NCBI GenBank assembly: GCA_016722565.1
Contig: JADKIU010000001.1
Location: 1,054,001-1,118,000, forward strand
Direction of reading: 5' to 3'
From: Bacteroidota bacterium
Lineage (GTDB): Bacteria; Bacteroidota; Bacteroidia; 2-12-FULL-35-15
Length of the DNA: 64,000 bases
Shown: piece by piece, positions 26,258 through 34,354 of the stretch
Position numbering within the stretch: the stretch's first letter is position 1
How the letters are laid out: each line of letters starts with the position of its first letter
Notes under the pieces: model-generated
Database searches by the model: none
The model's input: only the letters and a program-made list of their open reading frames with translations
What the model was told of the DNA's origin: nothing
Translations under genes and position numbers: made by a program

Positions 26258-27154
26258 TTATTGGATGCTTAACTTCCCTTTTGTCAAGACTTGATTTTCA
26301 CCATAAACTCGATAAATATAGTTGCCTTTTGAGAGCTGACCTTGCTCAATGGTAATTACATTATCCGTGATGTTTTCTAAACGCATCACTTCCCTGCCGG
26401 TCATATCCACAATCATCAGCTGAGCCGATTGCAGTTGTTCGTTTGTGGCATCAATCCTTAGTGTTGTTGAGCCCGAGAACGGGTTTGGAAAAACGAGAGA
26501 TTGGAAAATCGTGGTTCCTATTTCCGAAATTCCGTTTGGTGCTTCGGGCATGTTGATGCGATCAATGTAAAGTATTGGTAATTCCCATGTTGAATCGTTC
26601 CAGCTGTTGTATTTACTGGAGTTAAACATGATCACAATTGAATCAGGTGTTACACCCGGCATTAAATCAATAATGTTTACTGTAAACATGGTATAACTTG
26701 AGCTCGCTGGTAATGCTTTTGTGGAATACGCAATCGTGTCGCGCTGCTGGGTGATTGCATTGTAACGCTTTAAAATAACGGTTACTTCTGCCGAATCGCC
26801 TGTTCCTTGATCGTTGTATTTGTAATAACCTGAAAACGTTGCAGGCTTAGTATTAAAAGGTGTCCCTGATTCCATCAGATTCCCATAACTCAAAGGTGCT
26901 TGTCCGTTTACCATTATTCCCGGAGCAATTCCACAGGCAAAAAAGCCCTGAATTTTTGTAGCAAATGCACCTTGATAGGCATCGGTAGTTTGTTTTACCG
27001 TATTACAATAAAACGGCCACCAGTTGGTTGGAACTGTATCGGGAGCATATCCCGAACTTGTTGTCCAGTTCTCAAATCCCGGGTTTGTTAATGTTTGTCC
27101 GTTCATACTCCAGCCTGCTAAGAGTAAGAATGCGATGAATACTGTTTTACTCAT
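26258..27154 (-). CDS. T9SS-secreted protein with C-terminal sorting domain
   Basis: A 298-residue protein from the ATG at 27154 (MSKTVFIAFLLL), with signal peptide ending MNGQ. Residues about 25-215 form a jelly-roll-like domain opening TLTNPGFENW, typical of T9SS cargo with carbohydrate-binding-like folds. The C-terminal 80 residues are a type A sorting domain: VFPNPFSGSTTLRI, VDMTGREVMRL and GNYIYRVYGENQVLTKGKLS. The protein would pass through the T9SS pore and be attached to the cell surface. An in-frame upstream ATG at 27199 would add 15 residues; these are part of a leader that also occurs at 61931-61976, so the start choice is open. Confidence 0.85.
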   Translation of the reverse strand: MSKTVFIAFLLLAGWSMNGQTLTNPGFENWTTSSGYAPDTVPTNWWPFYCNTVKQTTDAYQGAFATKIQGFFACGIAPGIMVNGQAPLSYGNLMESGTPFNTKPATFSGYYKYNDQGTGDSAEVTVILKRYNAITQQRDTIAYSTKALPASSSYTMFTVNIIDLMPGVTPDSIVIMFNSSKYNSWNDSTWELPILYIDRINMPEAPNGISEIGTTIFQSLVFPNPFSGSTTLRIDATNEQLQSAQLMIVDMTGREVMRLENITDNVITIEQGQLSKGNYIYRVYGENQVLTKGKLSIQ

Positions 27155-27321
27155 TTTTTTTATGTTTTTTAAGGTATTCGTGAATACTTCGTATTTCATA
27201 ATTTCTAGTTTTAGAATGATTATGCTACAAATGTAGATTCATCCTGTTGTATAGCGTTTGGACAAAAAAAGGGATGCTGGTACTTTTCAAGGACGTGGAT
27301 TGTTTTTTGTCTTAATCCACT

Positions 27322-27356
27322 CCCTCTCCTTGCCCAAGGAGAGGGCTGGGGTGAGG
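27322..27356. repeat. Dispersed palindrome, family A, copy 2
   Basis: CCCTCTCC-TTGCCCAA-GGAGAGGG hairpin followed by CTGGGGTGAGG, in the intergenic space upstream of the RNA methyltransferase. Same box as at 11302 and 32724. Confidence 0.85.
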
Positions 27357-27367
27357 TTTTTTATTCC

Positions 27368-27375
27368 TATCTTTG
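27368..27375 (+). promoter_or_regulatory. TATCTTTG element five bases before the RNA methyltransferase ATG
   Basis: Exact TAnnTTTG match; the ATG at 27381 follows after CACAA. With transcription starting about 5-7 bases beyond the element the mRNA would be leaderless or nearly so. Confidence 0.55.
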
Positions 27376-27380
27376 CACAA

Positions 27381-28580
27381 ATGAAGGACGAAAACGACAT
27401 CAAGATGATTGCCAAAACCAATTTTGGTTTGGAAGAATTATTAGCTCAGGAATTGCAACGCTTAGGCGCAAAAAATGTAGAAATCCACAATCGTGCAGTA
27501 AGCTTTGCTGGCGATAAAGGTTTTATGTATAAAGCCAATTTATGCTGTCGCGTGGCATTGCGAATTTTAGTGCCGTTTAAAACCTTTAAAGTAACCGATG
27601 AAAAATCGTTGTATGCCGGAATACAATCCATCAACTGGGAAAACTACATGGATGTGACCGATACAATTGCCATTGATACAGTGTTGAGTTCTGAATTATT
27701 TACCCACTCGCAATACATTTCGCAAAAAACCAAGGATGCGATTGTGGATCAGTTCAGAGCAAAACACAACGAACGACCTTCTGTAGATTTGGATAGACCT
27801 ACTTTGAGAATTAATCTTCACATTGTTGGCGACACGGTTACCGTTGCCTTAGATAGTTCCGGTGAATCATTGCATAAACGTGGATATAGAGATAAAACAA
27901 ATTTAGCACCTATTAATGAAGTACTCGCTGCCGGATTGGTATTGCTAACCGGTTGGGATAAACGCACCAATTTTATTGATCCGATGTGTGGCTCCGGAAC
28001 CATTTTGATTGAAGCAGCTTTGATTGCAAATAATATTCCTGCCGGATACTTCCGTGAAGAATTTGGATTTCAACGTTGGAATAAATTTTTACCCTACGAT
28101 GAAGAATTGTGGAATACCATTTTTGATTCTGCCGTAAATAAAATCACTAACCACGAACAGAAAATTTTAGGTGGAGAACTTTCTCCAAACGTTGCAAAAA
28201 AAGCAAAAGAAAATATCAAGTTTGCAAAAGTAGATGATATTGTTTCCATCAAAAATGTAGACATGAAAGATTTTGAAGTTCCTGCCGGAAGAGGCGTGGT
28301 GGTTGTAAATCCGCCTTACGGTGAACGGATGGATAAAGACAATATTGACGAGCTGTATAAAATGATGGGCGATACGTTTAAGAAAAATTTTGCGGGATAC
28401 GACTGTTGGATTTTGAGTTCAAATATTGAAGCATTCAAACATGTTGGTTTGCGTCCATCTCGAAAAATTCAATTGTATAACGGACCATTGGAATGCCGTT
28501 TCATGAAATTTGAAATGTATCAAGGGACGAAAAAGATTCATAAGTTGGAAGGTAGAGAGCAGAAGAAAAATGTTGAATAA
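27381..28580 (+). CDS. RlmL-like 23S rRNA guanine-N2 methyltransferase
   Basis: A 399-residue class I RNA methyltransferase. The N-terminal half is a THUMP-type RNA-binding region (MIAKTNFGLEELLAQEL... to about residue 150). The catalytic half has the motif I DPMCGSGTILIEAALIAN and the NPPY motif VVNPPYGERM, typical of RlmL/RlmK-like N2-guanine methyltransferases. I start at MKDEN (27381) because further upstream the reading frame consists of a translated dispersed palindrome (SLSLPKERAGVRFF) and not of protein. A TAnnTTTG element five bases before this ATG supports it. Stop-to-start distance to pfkA is five bases, so they are cotranscribed. Confidence 0.9.
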   Translation: MKDENDIKMIAKTNFGLEELLAQELQRLGAKNVEIHNRAVSFAGDKGFMYKANLCCRVALRILVPFKTFKVTDEKSLYAGIQSINWENYMDVTDTIAIDTVLSSELFTHSQYISQKTKDAIVDQFRAKHNERPSVDLDRPTLRINLHIVGDTVTVALDSSGESLHKRGYRDKTNLAPINEVLAAGLVLLTGWDKRTNFIDPMCGSGTILIEAALIANNIPAGYFREEFGFQRWNKFLPYDEELWNTIFDSAVNKITNHEQKILGGELSPNVAKKAKENIKFAKVDDIVSIKNVDMKDFEVPAGRGVVVVNPPYGERMDKDNIDELYKMMGDTFKKNFAGYDCWILSSNIEAFKHVGLRPSRKIQLYNGPLECRFMKFEMYQGTKKIHKLEGREQKKNVE

Positions 28581-28585
28581 ATAAA

Positions 28586-29560
28586 ATGTCAATGAAAAAA
28601 ATTGCTGTCTTTACATCAGGAGGTGATTCACCGGGAATGAATGCTTGTTTAAGAGCAGTGGTTCGTACCGCTGTTTATCATAACATGCAAGTGGTTGGAA
28701 TTATGCATGGGTATGATGGAATGATCAACGATGAATTTATTGAAATGGATTCCAAATCGGTTGCTAACATTATTCACCGTGGTGGTACTATTTTAAAAAC
28801 AGCACGAAGCAAAGAGTTTCTGACAATTGAAGGACAACAAAAAGCATTTTCGAATTTAAAGAAACATGGAATAGAAGGGGTCGTTGTAATTGGTGGAGAT
28901 GGATCATTCAAAGGTGCATTGGAATTTAGTAAGCTGTGCAACATTCCTTTTGTTGGTTGCCTGGGTACTATTGATAACGATTTAGTTGGTACAGATTTCA
29001 CAATTGGTTACGATACCGCCATCAACACGGTTGTGGATGCAGTAGATAAAATCAGAGATACAGCAGAAAGTCATGATCGTTTATTTTTTGTGGAGGTGAT
29101 GGGACGAGATGCCGGATTGATTGCTTTGCGTGCAGGAATTGGAGTGGGAGCAGAAAGTATTTTGATGCCGGAAACAAAAACGGACATAGAAGATTTAATC
29201 AAACGATTAGAAAACGGAAGAAAAAATAAATCTTCAAAAATAATTATTGTTGCTGAAGGTGATGAAGCCGGAGGCGCATTTGCGATTGCTGAAAAAGTGA
29301 AAAAACGTTTACCCGAATACGATACACGTGTAACAATTCTCGGACATATTCAGCGTGGAGGAAACCCTTCAGCGATGGATCGCGTAAACAGCAGTAGAAT
29401 GGGTTTTGCTGCCGTGGAAGCATTGATGAAAGGTGAGAAGAATATCATGATTGGAATTGTAGATAAAAACATTCAATACACACCTTTTGAAAATGCAGTA
29501 AAACACATCCAGGAATTAAATCCCGATTTAATGCGAATGGTGGGGATATTGTCTCTGTAA
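28586..29560 (+). CDS. pfkA: 6-phosphofructokinase
   Basis: A 324-residue ATP-dependent phosphofructokinase catalysing the committed step of glycolysis. ATP-binding TSGGDSPGMNA (residues 10-20), GGDGSFKG (103-110), catalytic TIDND with D130 (128-132), MGRDAGLIAL and the substrate-binding HIQRGGNPSAMDR are all intact. The GGDG-type pattern (G after GD, GDGS) indicates the ATP-dependent rather than the pyrophosphate-dependent type. Length is normal for bacterial PfkA. It follows the rRNA methyltransferase by five bases. The second methionine (MKK, 28592) is an equally possible start. Downstream are dispersed repeats and no terminator that I can identify. Confidence 0.95.
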   Translation: MSMKKIAVFTSGGDSPGMNACLRAVVRTAVYHNMQVVGIMHGYDGMINDEFIEMDSKSVANIIHRGGTILKTARSKEFLTIEGQQKAFSNLKKHGIEGVVVIGGDGSFKGALEFSKLCNIPFVGCLGTIDNDLVGTDFTIGYDTAINTVVDAVDKIRDTAESHDRLFFVEVMGRDAGLIALRAGIGVGAESILMPETKTDIEDLIKRLENGRKNKSSKIIIVAEGDEAGGAFAIAEKVKKRLPEYDTRVTILGHIQRGGNPSAMDRVNSSRMGFAAVEALMKGEKNIMIGIVDKNIQYTPFENAVKHIQELNPDLMRMVGILSL

Positions 29561-29566
29561 TCGTAT

Positions 29567-29700
29567 GTCACTTCGAGTGATTCTTCGACAAAGGAGAAGA
29601 ATTGTATCGAGAAGTATCGGAACATAATAAAATGGCTCTTTTAACCCCGTTCTCGATACATTTATTTTCTCTTTCGCGAAAATAAATACTCGAACTGACC
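29567..29700. repeat. Dispersed CACTTCGAG...ATCGAGAAGT element pair, family B
   Basis: Two inverted, related units: 29567-29620 (TGTCACTTCGAGTGATT, inner hairpin ATTCTTC/GAAGAAT, TTGTATCGAGAAGT) and 29649-29700 (GTTCTCGATAC, inner hairpin TTATTTTC/GAAAATAA, ACTCGAACTGAC). The outer arms are shared with two copies after dnaK at 50662-50742; only the inner stem differs. Confidence 0.8.
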
Positions 29701-29833
29701 ATTGAATTTTAAATATATATGAATGCTCTTTGGTTATATTGCGTTATCCGTTCTGTTGGAAGTGGAGGGAAAGTGACGAATACTAAATCTTACTTCCACT
29801 AAACAAATTCATTTGCTCTTTGTTATACAAATC

Positions 29834-30484
29834 ATGATCAAGTCAAAATACATCTTATTGTTAATCGCAACGTTGTTTTTAAGTAGCTGCGTTTTCTTTC
29901 GTCCTTCCCCGAAAAAACTCTATAAACGTGCATTAAAGAGTGAGCCGTATGATGTGATTATTGTTCCGGGTTGTCCGTATGATGGTAACGACTGGACAAC
30001 AGCTATGAAAGGACGCGTGATTTGGGCCAACCATTTGATTGAAAAAGGGATTGCCAAGAATGTGATTTTTTCCGGTGGCGCTATCTACACACCTTACGTA
30101 GAGGCAAAAGTGATGGCAATGTATGCGGAGGCTTTGGGGATTCCTAAAGAAAAAATTATTATTGAAGACAAAGCCGAGCACAGTACCGAGAATATTTATT
30201 ATTCCTATCACCTTGCAAAAAAGATGGGATTTACAAAAATTGCTGTTGCATCCGATCCTTTTCAATCCAACTTATTGATGCGTTTTTCCCGTACTCGTTT
30301 TAAGTTGCCCATTGCACATATTCCTTTTGTGATCGATACCCTGGCAAAAATTGATGATGTGCATCCTAAGATTGATGCCACTCCTTGTAAAGTCGAAAAT
30401 TTTAAATCGATTACAGAAACCCAAACCAAACGTCATAGACGAAGAGGAACGATGGGGAAGAATATTCAGTTTGAGAAGGAGTAA
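29834..30484 (+). CDS. DUF218 (YdcF/SanA-like) lipoprotein
   Basis: A 216-residue protein starting at the ATG 29834, with a lipoprotein signal (LFLSSC, Cys 19). The body is the DUF218 domain: YDVIIVPGCPYDG, KNVIFSGGAIYTPYVEA, EDKAEHSTENIYYSYHLA and IAVASDPFQSNLLMRFSR. DUF218 proteins (YdcF, SanA, ElyC) affect envelope integrity or bind nucleotide-like molecules; their biochemistry is not settled. A reading-frame start at 29813 (TTG) would add seven residues with no support. The gene sits alone between dispersed repeats and a hairpin. Confidence 0.87.
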   Translation: MIKSKYILLLIATLFLSSCVFFRPSPKKLYKRALKSEPYDVIIVPGCPYDGNDWTTAMKGRVIWANHLIEKGIAKNVIFSGGAIYTPYVEAKVMAMYAEALGIPKEKIIIEDKAEHSTENIYYSYHLAKKMGFTKIAVASDPFQSNLLMRFSRTRFKLPIAHIPFVIDTLAKIDDVHPKIDATPCKVENFKSITETQTKRHRRRGTMGKNIQFEKE

Positions 30485-30494
30485 TGCGTTAAGA

Positions 30495-30513
30495 AAAAGT
30501 CCTGTGGACTTTT
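30495..30513 (+). terminator. Hairpin/terminator after the DUF218 gene
   Basis: Stem AAAAGTCC / GGACTTTT with a three-base loop, ten bases after the stop; the T-run is part of the stem. Confidence 0.6.
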
Positions 30514-30669
30514 ATAGCATACTGCCAGCCTGCAGGGTAGTCTTTTATTTTGAAACTACATTACCTCCCTTTTGCTATACAATTTCTAATAATTAACTAC
30601 CTTCGGTGTACCTGGACACTATATCGTAGGTATTTAATTCATAGGTTTTGGATTAAAAGATAATTTCAT

Positions 30670-31125
30670 TTAGTACTGATATTTATAGAACTTACCTAAT
30701 CTACTTCTGCGATATTGCCTTATTCCATACCAAAGTAGAAAAGAAAATAATACAATATCAATTATTATGGAATTCAGAATCAGGCAAATGCAGATTAATA
30801 TAATACTTGTAAGGATATTCATCCATAACTTTATTTTAACACCAAAATTGAGTTCTTTTTGATAAATAACTCCAATAGGGTTTATGTACTCTGAAAATAA
30901 AAATAGACTATCTGTTTTTGCGGTTGCAAATAAATGCCTATTGGTTTTTAAAAAATTAAAATAGTTAAATAATTTTTGTGCTACAAGTTCTTGGTGCTGA
31001 ACATGTAATTTGTCAAAATAATTTAAGAAGTTGCCAATTGATCTAAGATGAAGCCAACTTATTGTTTGATTATCAAATCTATTATACACTTCTCGGTATA
31101 TTTCTTCTAAATCTTGTTTGTTCAT
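30670..31125 (-). CDS. Small membrane protein of unknown function
   Basis: A 151-residue protein with a polar helical N-terminal half (residues 1-95, LEEIYREVYNRFDNQTISWL) and a C-terminal hydrophobic hairpin of two membrane segments (WMNILTSIILICICLILNSI and IIDIVLFSFLLWYGI), ending in a basic tail RQYRRSRLGKFYKYQY. I recognise no family. It is unusually AT-rich and lies next to another small membrane protein on the same strand, 72 bases upstream; their shared size class and orientation suggest a co-inherited pair. Function unknown. Confidence 0.7.
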   Translation of the reverse strand: MNKQDLEEIYREVYNRFDNQTISWLHLRSIGNFLNYFDKLHVQHQELVAQKLFNYFNFLKTNRHLFATAKTDSLFLFSEYINPIGVIYQKELNFGVKIKLWMNILTSIILICICLILNSIIIDIVLFSFLLWYGIRQYRRSRLGKFYKYQY

Positions 31126-31197
31126 TATATAACATTTTTAGGTATATCACATAACGATAATCTTTTATGTAATCGGAATTGATTATTAGATGTAAAA

Positions 31198-31584
31198 TTA
31201 TGTTTGATAATACAGATAAAAAGATAAAATAAAATTAGACACCAATATAATAACAAAACAAAATATTGCCCAGCTACCAATTTTATCTTTTTGTTTTGGT
31301 AGCTTGTCAAATTCCCTTACAAATTTTTTCCATTTATTTTGATACTGAAAGATAAAATAATTAGAAATACTAATAATGACGATTGAGACTAACAATAAAT
31401 TACCCTCTCCTAATTGCGATTGGGGATTAAAAAAAAATTTGTAGTAATTTATTAATGACGAAAATACAAAAAGTATTAAGATATCAATAGTAAGACCTGC
31501 CTTCCAATCGCTAAGCCACCTGGAAGGAGCCGCCTCAGAAAATTTATACAACTTGTAAAATAAATAATAATAGGCTTTTTTCAT
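31198..31584 (-). CDS. Small membrane protein of unknown function
   Basis: A 128-residue protein starting at the ATG 31584 (MKKAYYYLFYKLYKFSEAAP). The opening followed by SDWKAGLTIDIL is a Bacteroidota pattern for small integral membrane proteins; three hydrophobic segments follow (about 37-58, 64-84, 104-128), with a basic cytoplasmic loop between the last two. The final hydrophobic segment ends at the C-terminus. No domain is recognised. It is upstream of the 151-residue membrane protein and both are AT-rich. Five extra N-terminal residues from an upstream start are possible. Confidence 0.68.
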   Translation of the reverse strand: MKKAYYYLFYKLYKFSEAAPSRWLSDWKAGLTIDILILFVFSSLINYYKFFFNPQSQLGEGNLLLVSIVIISISNYFIFQYQNKWKKFVREFDKLPKQKDKIGSWAIFCFVIILVSNFILSFYLYYQT

Positions 31585-31747
31585 ATCTAGTGTGCGCAAT
31601 GGGGTTTGAACACTTATTCAAATTCTTCTCCTTTTACTCCTAGGGTTCTTCTGAAACCACCCCTTCGTTAAACCCAAGTATGCTAATCTAATACTTTTTT
31701 TGCTCAATTACCAGAATTATTCCCTCCCATAAAATATACTTTGTATG

Positions 31748-31755
31748 TATATTTG
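31748..31755 (+). promoter_or_regulatory. TATATTTG element four bases before the priA ATG
   Basis: Exact TAnnTTTG match at 31748-31755, then TTCA and ATG at 31760, predicting a leaderless mRNA. Confidence 0.55.
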
Positions 31756-31759
31756 TTCA

Positions 31760-34333
31760 ATGAGTCGCACCACCTATTTTGTTGATGTTATTTTACCGCT
31801 TTCGGTTCCCAATTTGTACACCTATCGTGTGCCGTTTGAATGGAACGAATCGATTGCTATTGGTAAACGCGTGGTGGTGCAATTTGGAAAAGGGAAACTC
31901 TATTCCGCCCTTATTCGAAGAATTCATGAAACTCCACCCAAACAATACGCTGCAAAATACATTGATTCTATTTTAGACGATACACCCATTGTTAACCAAA
32001 AACAATTTGAATTGTGGGAATGGATGAGCAGTTATTATATGTGCAACATCGGTGATGTGATGATTGCGGCTTTGCCTGGTGGACTACGTTTGTCGAGTGA
32101 AACGAAAATTCTATTGCACCAGAATTATAAAGAACAACTTTCCTCCATCGAACTCAGTGATAAAGAATTCTTAATTGTGGATGCCTTGGAAATCCGACAA
32201 GTATTATCACTGACGGATGTTTCAGAAATTATTGAACAAAAAATTGTTTATCCGATAATCAAATCGCTCATCGAAAAAGGTGTTGTATTGATTCAGGAAG
32301 AACTCAAAGAAAAATTCAAAGCGAAGATTGAAAGCTTTGTTCGTTTTACCGAATATGCTGATCAAGAAGAAAATTTAAAAGCAGTTTTTGAAGCCTTGGA
32401 ACGTAAGGCTCCAAAACAATTGGATGTAGTGATGGCCTATATTACGCTTTCTAAGCGTTATTCAACCGAAAAAGTAGAGGTTCGTAAGTCGGAGATTGCA
32501 AAGATGGTGGAAGGGGCGGATGCGGCTTTGAAGTCGTTGGAGAAAAAAAATGTGTTTGAAATTTATGAGCGGGAAGTAGGTCGCTTATCAAGTTTTGAGA
32601 ATGAAAACAAGATTTCAAATCTGAATGAAGAACAACAAAACGTGTTGGATTCAATCAATGCTCAGTTTTTCGGCCAACAAAAAAATAATGGCAAAAATGA
32701 AAAGCCGGTAAGCAAGGATTCCTCCCTCTCCTTTGGAGAGGGCCGGGGTGAGGTCGATGTTGTTTTACTACACGGAGTTACTTCTTCCGGAAAAACCGAA
32801 ATTTATGTAAAGCTCATTGAAAAAACCATTGCAGAAGGTAAACAGGTTTTGTATTTGTTGCCGGAAATTGCCTTGACCACACAAATCATTAATCGCTTAA
32901 GAAAATATTTTGGTGAAGCTGTAGGTGTTTACCACAGTAAATTCAATGAAAACGAAAGGGTAGAGATTTGGAATGGCGTTTTAAATCGTTCCAACAACCA
33001 ACAACCAACAACTAACTACCAATTAGTTATCGGAGCACGCTCTGCATTGTTCTTGCCTTTCAGTAACTTAGGACTCGTAATCGTTGACGAAGAACACGAT
33101 ACATCTTTTAAGCAATACGATCCTTCTCCACGTTACAATGCGCGCGATGCGGCTATTTACCTGGCGCATTTACACAAAGCAAAAACATTGTTGGGTTCTG
33201 CTACTCCCAGCTTGGAAAGTTATTTCAATGCGCAAGAAGGAAAATTTGGTTTTGCTGAAATGACCAAACGTTTTGGGGGCATTCAGATGCCTGAAATTTT
33301 AATTGCCGATGTAAAAGAGGCGATGCGAAAAAAAATGATGAAGTCGCATTTTTCTCCCTTGCTTTTAGATACGATTACGTTGGCATTGGATAAAAAAGAA
33401 CAAATTATTTTATTTCAGAATAGAAGAGGGTTTGCACCTCAGTTGGAATGTAATATGTGTGCCTGGGTGCCACAATGTACCAATTGTGATGTGAGTTTAA
33501 CCTATCACAAGGTGAGCAATCAATTGCGTTGCCATTATTGCGGTTATTCGATAAAACCACCCACCAAATGTGCTGCTTGTGGAGATACCGATTTAAAGAT
33601 GAAAGGTTTTGGTACTGAAAAAATAGAGGAGGAGTTGTCCATCTTTTATCCAAAAGCCAGAATTGCACGGATGGATTTGGATACTACACGAAGTAAATTT
33701 GCGCACCAGCATATCATACAGGATTTTGAAGAAGGGAACATTGATATTTTGGTGGGGACACAAATGGTGACCAAAGGATTGGATTTTGATAATGTGAGTA
33801 TGGTTGGGATATTGAATGCAGACAGCATGTTGAACTTTCCAGATTTCAGGTCGTTTGAGCGGAGTTATCAATTGATGGCGCAAGTGTCGGGGAGAGCAGG
33901 AAGGAAAAATAAACGAGGGAAAGTAATTATACAAACTCAAAATCCGGATCACAGTATTATTCAGGAAGTGATTGCAAACGATTATTTGTCGATGTACACC
34001 AATCAACTTTTGGATCGGAAGAACTTCAATTATCCTCCGTATTATCGATTGATTGAAATTACCTTGATTCATAAAGATGTGGATATGGTAAATGCTTCGT
34101 CAAAGTATTTTGCAGATGCGTTAAAAAAACATTTTGCCAAAAGGGTTTTAGGTCCTGAGTTTCCATTGGTTTCGCGTGTTCGGAATCAGTACCGAAAAAA
34201 TGTATTGCTAAAAATTGAGCGCGATGCTTCGGTTGCACAGGTAAAGAAAATTGTAAGTGAATTGTTAGTAAAGTTCAAAACGAATGCCGATTATAAATCT
34301 GTGCGGGTGAATATTGATGTGGACCCAATGTAG
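31760..34333 (+). CDS. priA: Primosomal replication-restart helicase PriA
   Basis: An 857-residue 3'-5' DNA helicase. An N-terminal 3'-DNA-binding domain (about 1-105) and winged helix precede the helicase core: Walker A HGVTSSGKTEIY (G339 onwards), the DEEH box D443-H446, motif GSATPSLES, a zinc-binding insert with eight cysteines (from C564: CNMC, CTNC, CHYC, CAAC) and the C-terminal lobe VGTQMVTKGLDFDNV / VSGRAGR. The protein is longer than usual because two simple inserts interrupt it: residues 321-332 are a translated family A palindrome (SSLSFGEGRGEV) and about 411-422 is an NNQQPTTNYQL stretch. Both keep frame and lie before and between core motifs. The start at ATG 31760 is supported by the TATATTTG element four bases upstream. 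Confidence 0.95.
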   Translation: MSRTTYFVDVILPLSVPNLYTYRVPFEWNESIAIGKRVVVQFGKGKLYSALIRRIHETPPKQYAAKYIDSILDDTPIVNQKQFELWEWMSSYYMCNIGDVMIAALPGGLRLSSETKILLHQNYKEQLSSIELSDKEFLIVDALEIRQVLSLTDVSEIIEQKIVYPIIKSLIEKGVVLIQEELKEKFKAKIESFVRFTEYADQEENLKAVFEALERKAPKQLDVVMAYITLSKRYSTEKVEVRKSEIAKMVEGADAALKSLEKKNVFEIYEREVGRLSSFENENKISNLNEEQQNVLDSINAQFFGQQKNNGKNEKPVSKDSSLSFGEGRGEVDVVLLHGVTSSGKTEIYVKLIEKTIAEGKQVLYLLPEIALTTQIINRLRKYFGEAVGVYHSKFNENERVEIWNGVLNRSNNQQPTTNYQLVIGARSALFLPFSNLGLVIVDEEHDTSFKQYDPSPRYNARDAAIYLAHLHKAKTLLGSATPSLESYFNAQEGKFGFAEMTKRFGGIQMPEILIADVKEAMRKKMMKSHFSPLLLDTITLALDKKEQIILFQNRRGFAPQLECNMCAWVPQCTNCDVSLTYHKVSNQLRCHYCGYSIKPPTKCAACGDTDLKMKGFGTEKIEEELSIFYPKARIARMDLDTTRSKFAHQHIIQDFEEGNIDILVGTQMVTKGLDFDNVSMVGILNADSMLNFPDFRSFERSYQLMAQVSGRAGRKNKRGKVIIQTQNPDHSIIQEVIANDYLSMYTNQLLDRKNFNYPPYYRLIEITLIHKDVDMVNASSKYFADALKKHFAKRVLGPEFPLVSRVRNQYRKNVLLKIERDASVAQVKKIVSELLVKFKTNADYKSVRVNIDVDPM
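32724..32753. repeat. Dispersed palindrome, family A, copy 3, inside priA
   Basis: CCCTCTCC-TTT-GGAGAGGG hairpin and then CCGGGGTGAGG, in frame, encoding residues 322-331 of PriA. Same element as 27322-27356. Confidence 0.85.
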
Positions 34334-34354
34334 AAAAAACTAATATATAAGATA

